A stretch of DNA of 20,174 bases from Thermoplasmatota archaeon (GTDB lineage: Archaea; Thermoplasmatota; Thermoplasmata; Thermoplasmatales; Thermoplasmataceae), in contig JAMDCG010000107.1 of assembly GCA_023489425.1 (NCBI GenBank), forward strand, positions 1 to 20,174, written 5' to 3'. The position numbers were made by a program, and so were the translations under genes. This document shows positions 14,322 to 20,174 of the stretch, in pieces. The notes below the pieces were generated by a model. It was not told where the DNA came from and searched no databases. It was given only the letters and a program-made list of their open reading frames with translations. The number at the start of each line of letters is the position of its first letter. The stretch's first letter is position 1.

Positions 14322-14934
14322 CCTTTACTACCTCCGCTATTGCTGTATTATCCCTTATCTTCTTCACCAGGATTTTCACTGTCTGCCCCTTCTTGACTCC
14401 TGGCACGATTATGCTTGTTCCATATAGTTTTGTCCTTCCCTCACCGGATTTACCAATTGAATCAATTGTCACTGTATATTTCTTGTTTTCCCTTATTTCA
14501 TCCCTGTCAATCATGATCTCCCGTGACATATTTATGGGATGCTGCGCACCGCATGCCTTGCAGGAGATGAGGCTGACTCTTGCTTCCTTTATAATTTCTG
14601 TGTCTGGAGAGTTGCACTCGTAGCATCTCACGTATACATTCATATACTGTTCCATCTTGTTGTTGAAATCCTCCTCTGTTATCTTCCTGTTGATGATGAG
14701 CCTCCGCCCATCTATCGTCATCCCAATTCCAAACTCCTTAGTTAGAAATTTTGAAACCTCCTTTGGATCCCTGTTTATCATCTCAACTATATCCATGAAA
14801 TTCCTGACAACAGTAACCTTTCCCTCCTCCATTATTACTGCTTTTGGTATCTTCAATCTTTCCTGGCTTACAGTTGCCTTTGCAAGTACATCTGAAGCTT
14901 TTGAAAGCATTTTCTCATAATCATCAACATCCAT
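14317..14934 (-). CDS. eif2b: Translation initiation factor aIF2 subunit beta with C-terminal TRAM domain
   Basis: The beta subunit of archaeal initiation factor 2, which helps deliver Met-tRNAi to the ribosome. Numbered from ATG 14934 (205 residues), it has the N-terminal gamma-binding helix (MDVDDYEKML), the alpha/beta core (KVTVVRNFMDI...FLTKEFGIG) and a zinc knuckle with Cys104, Cys107, Cys125 and Cys128. A TRAM-type RNA-binding domain (about 150-205, YTVTIDSIGKSGEGRTKLYG) is an extra module compared with the roughly 140-residue standard form. ATG 14934 fits the family start and lies 24 bp from a TATA-like box. An ATG at 14949 would add five residues. First gene of the aIF2-beta/PIN/rbkR unit. 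Confidence 0.92.
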   Translation of the reverse strand: MDVDDYEKMLSKASDVLAKATVSQERLKIPKAVIMEEGKVTVVRNFMDIVEMINRDPKEVSKFLTKEFGIGMTIDGRRLIINRKITEEDFNNKMEQYMNVYVRCYECNSPDTEIIKEARVSLISCKACGAQHPINMSREIMIDRDEIRENKKYTVTIDSIGKSGEGRTKLYGTSIIVPGVKKGQTVKILVKKIRDNTAIAEVVKD

Positions 14935-14949
14935 GATACAGTATTCCAT

Positions 14950-15044
14950 ATGACTTTATTAAGTTGAACATCCAATATGATCATTCTAAAAGGAAGTGAT
15001 GGTTAAATTTTTAACTAATTCAGTATAGGGTAGAGTGTTATATT
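14950..15044. promoter_or_regulatory. Divergent promoter region aIF2-beta / ileS
   Basis: A 95-bp region. CTTAATAAAG on the minus strand (14963-14954) is a TATA candidate for aIF2-beta. On the plus side a 6-bp inverted repeat, GTTAAA-TT-TTTAAC (15002-15015), includes the TATA-like TTTAA about 32 bp before ileS. That would give a short leader. Confidence 0.4.
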
Positions 15045-18000
15045 ATGGTATTTTCACCGATCGAACCAGGGAAGAATCAAAAGGACATAGGTAGGGAAAT
15101 TCTCGATTACTGGAATCAGAAAAATGTATTCAGGACCATAATTGAAATGAGGAAGAGTGGTAAGGACTACATATTCCTGGAAGGACCACCAACTGCAAAT
15201 GGAATACCACATGTTGGTCATGCACTAACAAGGACAATAAAAGATACAGTCCTGAGATACAAGACCATGATGGGTTACAACATAAAGAGAAGGGATGCTG
15301 GCTGGGACTGTCACGGTTTACCGGTAGAGCTGGAAGCAGAAAAAAAATTCGGATTCACCACCAAGGCAGAAATAGAGAAATTTGGCGTAGATAAATTTAA
15401 CGAATATTGCAGGAACAGCGTATTCAGGTATGTGGAGGAGTGGCTGGAAGTAGATGATAAGCTCGGTTTCTGGATAGACCATGACAACGCATATGTGACA
15501 TTGAGAAATGATTATATTGAAAGTGAGTGGTGGGCACTTAAGTCACTATTTGAGAGAGGAATTCTTTACAAGGATTACAGGATATCTCCATACTGTCCAA
15601 GGTGTGGAACAACACTGAGTTCTCACGAACTTGCCCAGGGTTACAAGGACACAAAGGACCTTTCTGTTTATGCAAAGTTCAAGTTAAAGGATGGCAGGTA
15701 TGTACTTGCGTGGACAACAACTCCATGGACCCTCCCTTCCAATATGTTTCTGGCAGTTAATGAAAACATCGACTACTGTGATGTTGAATTCAACAATGAA
15801 ATATATGTTGTTGCAGTGAATCTTGCAAAGACCATATTCCACGACAATTACAAGATAAAACGGACATTCAGGGGGAGCGAACTGTTAGGTCTCAGGTATG
15901 AGAGACCCATAGATTTTGTGAAGGTGCCTGATAATGCCTGTGTCATAGTACATGGGGACCATGTAACGCTCGATGAAGGTACTGGTGTTGTGCACACCGC
16001 ACCAGCATTTGGTTCAGAGGATTTTGAGATAGGAAAGCAGCAGAAGGTCAAGCTGGTAAATCCTGTGAACCTGCAGGGAAAATTTGAATATGAATCGCTG
16101 CCATGGAACGGCCTGTTTGTGAAGGATGCCGACATTGAAATAGTGAAATACCTGAAAGAAAGAAATCTCGCACTGAGGAGTGAGAAATATGAACACTCAT
16201 ACCCATTCTGCTACAGATGCGGGACACCTCTTCTTTATTACCCCATTGATGCCTGGTTCCTTGGCGTTTCATCATTCAGGAAGGAGCTTGTCACTAACAA
16301 CGAGAAAATAAACTGGGTCCCGGCACATATAAAGGAAGGACGGTTCGGTAATTTTATAGAAGAGGCAAAAGACTGGAATCTATCAAGAAACAGGTACTGG
16401 GGCACACCGCTCCCCGTGTGGACATGCAGGAATAACCATATGAAAGCCATAGGCTCAATTGAAGAACTTATGAAGAATGGTGCTGTAAAGGCACCGGAAG
16501 ACCTCCACAGGCCATATGTTGACGAAATAAAGCTGAAATGTGAAAAATGTGGCGAAATGATGGAAAGAGAGCCGTATGTGATCGACACATGGTTTGATTC
16601 AGGATCAGCAACATATGCTGCGACTCACTATCCATTCAATGGTGAGAAGAAGCCGGACATACCAGTATCATTTATAACAGAGGGAATAGACCAGACAAGA
16701 GGATGGTTCTATACCCTTCACGTTATCGGAACACTCCTTTTCGGTACTAATGCATATGAAAATGTATTCTGCGCGGAGTTCATACTGGATTCTCAGGGAA
16801 GAAAAATGAGCAAGAGCAAGGGAAATGGGGTCCTTGCAAAGGAAATGATAGAAAAGTATGGTCCAGACCCGTCAAGACTGTTTTTCTACACTACTGTTCC
16901 ATGGAAGCCAAAGCCACTTGTAGAAAAGACCGTCAGGGAAACTGAAACAAAAATACTTGGTACCCTCATGAATATTTACACATTCTTCGCATCAAATGCC
17001 AGTCTCGATAATTATGCCTATAAGGGACTCACCAATTCTGACAATGATCTTGATAGGTGGCTTGTATCCAGGGTAAACTCAACCATATCCAATGTAAGAA
17101 ATGCAATGGATGTTTACGACTTCAGCCAGGCACAGGCGCAGATTGCAGAACTCATAGATGATACATCCAACTTTTATCTCAGGCTTTCAAGAAGAAGATT
17201 CTGGGAAAATTCAGGAGAAATCCAGAAGAATAATGCATATAGCTCACTTTATTTTGCCATCGAAAGCATATGCAAGATGCTGGCTCCCATAGCTCCGTTT
17301 ACCACCGAATACATATACAGAAAACTGCATCCAGAATCGCTGAGCATTCACGCGGAACTGTTTCCAGAGGCATCGGAAAATCTCGTAGACCAGCAACTGG
17401 AAAATGAGATGGCAATGTCCAGGAAGGTTCTTGAAGCCGTAAGGAGGGGAAGGCAGGCTGCAACCATAAAGGGAAGGCAGCCACTCAAGGAGATCCTGAT
17501 CGAGGGAAACGGTGTCACTGAGAAAACACTGGTTCCTGTGAGGGAAGAGATAAACTGTGCAAACATAAAATTCATAAATGAAAACCAGAAGCCTGTGAAG
17601 ACATATCTCAGGCCTGTGTTGAATAAGGTTGCACCCGTACTGAAAGAAAAAATGAAGGATTTCAACAAGTTCCTCCAGGAAATAAACGATTCAGGTGAGG
17701 CAAAATCTTTCTCAAGGGGAACGGGTATATCGTTCGAAGGCCAGGAACTGCCAGAAGGGTCAGTTGAGATACTTGAGGAAGTTTCTCCAAGTTACACGAT
17801 GGTATGTGAAGAAACATTCAATCTATATATAAATAAGGAAATAGATCATGATCTTGAAGTTCAGGGAATGGCCAGGGAAATAATCAGGAGGATACAGGTA
17901 ATGAGGAAGGAAATGGACCTTCCATACGATCAGCATATTTCAGTAATGTACGATGGCGATGAACTGATAAGGGAAGCTGTGAGGGTACTCGGAGAAACAA

Positions 18001-18125
18001 TCAGGTCAGAAACATTGAGCGATAGTGTGGAGAATTCTAAATTAATGGAAGAGGATAAGGAACTATTCAAGGAGAAATGGGATATAGACGGTAGGGAGCT
18101 GAAACTTGCAATAAGAAGAAAGTAA
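15045..18125 (+). CDS. ileS: Isoleucyl-tRNA synthetase, archaeal/eukaryal type
   Basis: A class I aminoacyl-tRNA synthetase of 1026 residues that charges tRNA-Ile. The catalytic domain has the HIGH-type motif HVGH (56-59) and KMSKS (587-591). GWDCHGLPVELEAEK and RDYIESEWWALKSL are family motifs. The inserted CP1 editing domain shows TTTPWTLPSN and GTGVVHTAPAFGSEDF, needed to remove Val-tRNA. Cys pairs (CPRC, CYRC, CEKC) are probable zinc sites. The C-terminal half carries the anticodon-binding helices and the archaeal/eukaryal extension. Transcribed alone, it ends exactly where the convergent thiL gene ends, with no intervening base. Confidence 0.97.
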   Translation: MVFSPIEPGKNQKDIGREILDYWNQKNVFRTIIEMRKSGKDYIFLEGPPTANGIPHVGHALTRTIKDTVLRYKTMMGYNIKRRDAGWDCHGLPVELEAEKKFGFTTKAEIEKFGVDKFNEYCRNSVFRYVEEWLEVDDKLGFWIDHDNAYVTLRNDYIESEWWALKSLFERGILYKDYRISPYCPRCGTTLSSHELAQGYKDTKDLSVYAKFKLKDGRYVLAWTTTPWTLPSNMFLAVNENIDYCDVEFNNEIYVVAVNLAKTIFHDNYKIKRTFRGSELLGLRYERPIDFVKVPDNACVIVHGDHVTLDEGTGVVHTAPAFGSEDFEIGKQQKVKLVNPVNLQGKFEYESLPWNGLFVKDADIEIVKYLKERNLALRSEKYEHSYPFCYRCGTPLLYYPIDAWFLGVSSFRKELVTNNEKINWVPAHIKEGRFGNFIEEAKDWNLSRNRYWGTPLPVWTCRNNHMKAIGSIEELMKNGAVKAPEDLHRPYVDEIKLKCEKCGEMMEREPYVIDTWFDSGSATYAATHYPFNGEKKPDIPVSFITEGIDQTRGWFYTLHVIGTLLFGTNAYENVFCAEFILDSQGRKMSKSKGNGVLAKEMIEKYGPDPSRLFFYTTVPWKPKPLVEKTVRETETKILGTLMNIYTFFASNASLDNYAYKGLTNSDNDLDRWLVSRVNSTISNVRNAMDVYDFSQAQAQIAELIDDTSNFYLRLSRRRFWENSGEIQKNNAYSSLYFAIESICKMLAPIAPFTTEYIYRKLHPESLSIHAELFPEASENLVDQQLENEMAMSRKVLEAVRRGRQAATIKGRQPLKEILIEGNGVTEKTLVPVREEINCANIKFINENQKPVKTYLRPVLNKVAPVLKEKMKDFNKFLQEINDSGEAKSFSRGTGISFEGQELPEGSVEILEEVSPSYTMVCEETFNLYINKEIDHDLEVQGMAREIIRRIQVMRKEMDLPYDQHISVMYDGDELIREAVRVLGETIRSETLSDSVENSKLMEEDKELFKEKWDIDGRELKLAIRRK

Positions 18126-19100
18126 TCATTCCTCAGGAGCATCAGGTTCTATTGAGAAATGTTCCCATCCTTTTTCCTCAATGTTCTCCCATCTTTCCCC
18201 ATCAAAAATTATATTGTTTCCATTCCATGTATTCCCTATATAACTTATATCTATGTTGTTTGTTTCCATTTCCCTTGAAAACTCACCGAAATGGTCATTA
18301 TCTATTGTAAATAGAAGCTCATAATCGCCTCCAATATTCATGGCAATATCTCTCTTAGGCATACCGGTTATTTTTGAAATCTCATCAACAGAACCATGCA
18401 TCCTGACCTCATGTTCAACTATCCTGAATCCATAGCCATAATCATGCTTCATCTGGGAGAGACATCCGAACAGGCCATCGGAGAGGTCCATCATGAACCT
18501 GGCTCCTGCCCTGCTTATTATTTCTGCCACGTCTAATCTCGGCTTTATATCGAGCATTCTTCTTGATGATTCTCTGACGTCAATCCCATTTTTATATGAG
18601 ATGTATGCGGCACCCACCTTCCCCACGTTACCTGTCAGGCACAATATCTGATCGGGACCTATATATGATCTCTTCCGCACAAGATCTTTTTCCTGTCTTC
18701 CGATGCAGAATCCTACAAAAATATTCTCATCCGCCTCCTTGGTATCACCACCCACGAATTCAACTTTATATTCGTGGAGGAGGCTTGACAGACCTCTTGA
18801 AAATTCTGAAAGATATTCAATTTCCATATCGTTCTTCAGGTTGTAACTTGCCATGAAGCTTTCCGGAATACCTGCCATTGCAGCAACATCACTCAAATTA
18901 ATACTTCCAAAAAACCTTCCAGCTTCATACGGTGTTGCAAGTTCAGGAATATGCACTTTCTCGCTTATGGAATCCGTTGTAAAGAGGATATATTTATCAC
19001 CACAGTCCATGAGGGAACAGTCATCTGGCTCCTGTGATATATTTCCGGTTGAAAAGATTCTATCTATAATTGCCCTTTCCCCCATTTTATTGAGCTTCAT
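18126..19100 (-). CDS. thiL: Thiamine-monophosphate kinase
   Basis: Phosphorylates thiamine monophosphate to the active cofactor thiamine diphosphate. The 324-residue protein has the ThiL/PurM-like fold signatures: GERAIIDRI (7-15), Asp27, FTTDSISEKVH (40-50, with the Mg-binding Asp43), NLSDVAAMAG, FVGGDT, MDLSDGL, and NIGGDYELLFT near the C-terminus. The start ATG overlaps the RaSEA stop (ATGA) and has GGTGA seven bases upstream, so translation is coupled. There are no other thiamine genes in the window. The 3' end abuts ileS tail to tail. Confidence 0.95.
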   Translation of the reverse strand: MKLNKMGERAIIDRIFSTGNISQEPDDCSLMDCGDKYILFTTDSISEKVHIPELATPYEAGRFFGSINLSDVAAMAGIPESFMASYNLKNDMEIEYLSEFSRGLSSLLHEYKVEFVGGDTKEADENIFVGFCIGRQEKDLVRKRSYIGPDQILCLTGNVGKVGAAYISYKNGIDVRESSRRMLDIKPRLDVAEIISRAGARFMMDLSDGLFGCLSQMKHDYGYGFRIVEHEVRMHGSVDEISKITGMPKRDIAMNIGGDYELLFTIDNDHFGEFSREMETNNIDISYIGNTWNGNNIIFDGERWENIEEKGWEHFSIEPDAPEE

Positions 19101-20167
19101 TGAATCTTCACCGATCCAGATGTTATCTTCCTGATAAATGAATCAATATCATACTGAACAGGCAACCTGCCCTCGTTCCTGATATGAGAGAAATATTTTG
19201 TCTTCTCTCCCTTCTCATAATATTCCTGCAACTCCCTGAAATCCTGGTTCAGTGATGAGTTGAAAATAAGTTTAACGAGTTCCTGATCCCTGTCATCATT
19301 ATGTGAACCTCTTTCACGATCGCCACCAGTAGGGTAGGAAAGAACATCTGCCTCAACATCAGTGGTCTCAAGCAGCACCCTGGCTACGCTCCACAACCAT
19401 GGAGGCCTGTACTCTCCCCTCTTCCACAATTTCTCTACCAGTGTATTTTTCTGTATATTCATGGGATTAACGGATATATCAGTTGAATATGGAGCGCAGT
19501 CCCTGACAGATTTGATAGCATCCATGACTGCCTCTTCCTCTGACATGAACGGTGGCTTCAGCAGTAGATAAGATCTAAGTTCCACATGTTCCTTTTGCAG
19601 TACTTTTGCCGCATTTATAAATTTAGAAAAGTTGGTTCCCTTGTTTACCTTGTTCTTTACCACATAATCATTTGAGCTTTCAACTCCAATAGCTATCCTG
19701 GAATCTATGCCGTAAGACTTCATGTCATTCATGTTAGTTTCTGTTACGTATTCGGTCCTTGATTCAACAAGCAGCTTTTCTACCTTATCTGACATCCTTC
19801 TCATGAAGTAATCAAAAGCTTCCTTTGGCACTTCTCTCCTGTCAAGAAAACTTCCTGAAGTGAATATCTTGAGGATCTTGGTATTCTCCATAAAATCATA
19901 GGCTTTATCAATCTGAACCTTGAGGTTTTCTATTCCAACGTTTGTGTTCACATCATTGAAATAACCGCACATTGAGCAGGAACTGAAATCATACCATGAG
20001 CAACCCCGTGTCCTGAATATCACGACTGTTGTTGGTTCTGGTTTACCTCTCAACCTGTCCATTTCGTTCCACATAGAAACAGGACTGTCCCTATCGGTTT
20101 CTCTTTCCCTGGAAGGCATGAGGCTCTTTACCTCTGCTGCCAGTTCCCTGTTGATCATCAATACCAC
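19097..20167 (-). CDS. raSEA: Archaeosine biosynthesis radical SAM protein RaSEA
   Basis: A radical SAM enzyme of the Elp3-like TIGR01210 family. With the lysine transferase ArcS it converts the preQ0-lysine adduct in tRNA (position 15) to archaeosine. The [4Fe-4S] cysteines are Cys56, Cys64 and Cys67 in RTRGCSWYDFSSCSMCGYF, a CX7CX2C spacing that is unlike the standard CX3CX2C but usual for this family. The TIM-barrel part follows (IFTSGSFLD, LLVESRTEYVTE, IAIGVESSND, LRSYLLLKPPFMSEEEA, SVNPMNIQKNT). The start is uncertain: GTG 20167, TTG 20161 or ATG 20158, and the frame stays open to the window edge. Neither ArcS nor TGT is in the window. Confidence 0.88.
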   Translation of the reverse strand: MVLMINRELAAEVKSLMPSRERETDRDSPVSMWNEMDRLRGKPEPTTVVIFRTRGCSWYDFSSCSMCGYFNDVNTNVGIENLKVQIDKAYDFMENTKILKIFTSGSFLDRREVPKEAFDYFMRRMSDKVEKLLVESRTEYVTETNMNDMKSYGIDSRIAIGVESSNDYVVKNKVNKGTNFSKFINAAKVLQKEHVELRSYLLLKPPFMSEEEAVMDAIKSVRDCAPYSTDISVNPMNIQKNTLVEKLWKRGEYRPPWLWSVARVLLETTDVEADVLSYPTGGDRERGSHNDDRDQELVKLIFNSSLNQDFRELQEYYEKGEKTKYFSHIRNEGRLPVQYDIDSFIRKITSGSVKIQ

Positions 20168-20174
20168 ATATTCA

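Noticed and set aside
14393..14920. Several plus-strand frames of 68-87 codons across aIF2-beta
   Set aside because: All lie opposite conserved aIF2-beta/TRAM codons and resemble no protein family.
15848..17668. Minus-strand frames up to 116 codons within ileS
   Set aside because: They are antisense shadows of a fully intact synthetase gene.
1..20174. CRISPR arrays, tRNA or rRNA genes, insertion sequences
   Set aside because: No regularly spaced repeats, cloverleaf-like segments, rRNA-like GC-rich stretches or transposase motifs were seen on reading both strands.

Overview
The window looks like chromosomal DNA of a Thermoplasmatales-type euryarchaeon. It is AT-rich, arginine is written mostly as AGA/AGG, and the information and lipid genes are archaeal: aIF2-beta, Trm1, archaeal IleS, RaSEA (archaeosine), CTP-dependent RbkR, and the GGGP and DGGGP synthases of ether-lipid synthesis. 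Operon-leading genes usually have a TATA-like box about 25 bp upstream of the start codon, as in leaderless transcripts. Operon-internal genes carry GGAGG/GGTGA Shine-Dalgarno motifs, often with ATGA-type stop/start overlaps. I see no rRNA, tRNA, CRISPR array or insertion sequence. The assignment to an order is inference.

Layout. 1-786: C-terminal half of a GH15 glucoamylase/trehalase, cut by the window edge. 810-2578 (minus): a winged-helix regulator, then UPF0147 with a free-standing Lrp-type RAM domain, then rpiA. 2624-3133: a hotdog acyl-CoA thioesterase divergent from rpiA. 3180-6296: the most interesting block, three tightly linked genes for a two-helix pilin-like protein (VirB2/CedA1-like), a polytopic membrane protein (VirB6/CedA-like) and a VirB4/CedB-like ATPase with an N-terminal membrane hairpin. 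It resembles the crenarchaeal Ced/Ted DNA-import machines in a different archaeal lineage. A convergent small two-TM protein ends inside the ATPase gene.

6677-8642: mptD (pterin aldolase), a THEP1-family protein with a damaged P-loop, and trm1. 8785-10334: ubiA-type DGGGP synthase overlapping GGGP synthase, two consecutive steps of archaeal membrane-lipid synthesis. 10478-13298: purS, purL and a small unknown gene. 13288-14934 (minus): aIF2-beta with a TRAM domain, a PIN-domain nuclease and RbkR. 15045-18125: ileS, convergent with thiL, which overlaps RaSEA (minus, to the window end).

Two genes, trm1 and the PIN nuclease, have no ATG/GTG/TTG that preserves their family N-terminus. Each instead has a strong Shine-Dalgarno motif correctly spaced before an ATA or ATT that overlaps the upstream stop codon. 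This suggests coupled initiation at rare start codons, and it explains why the PIN gene is easily missed.
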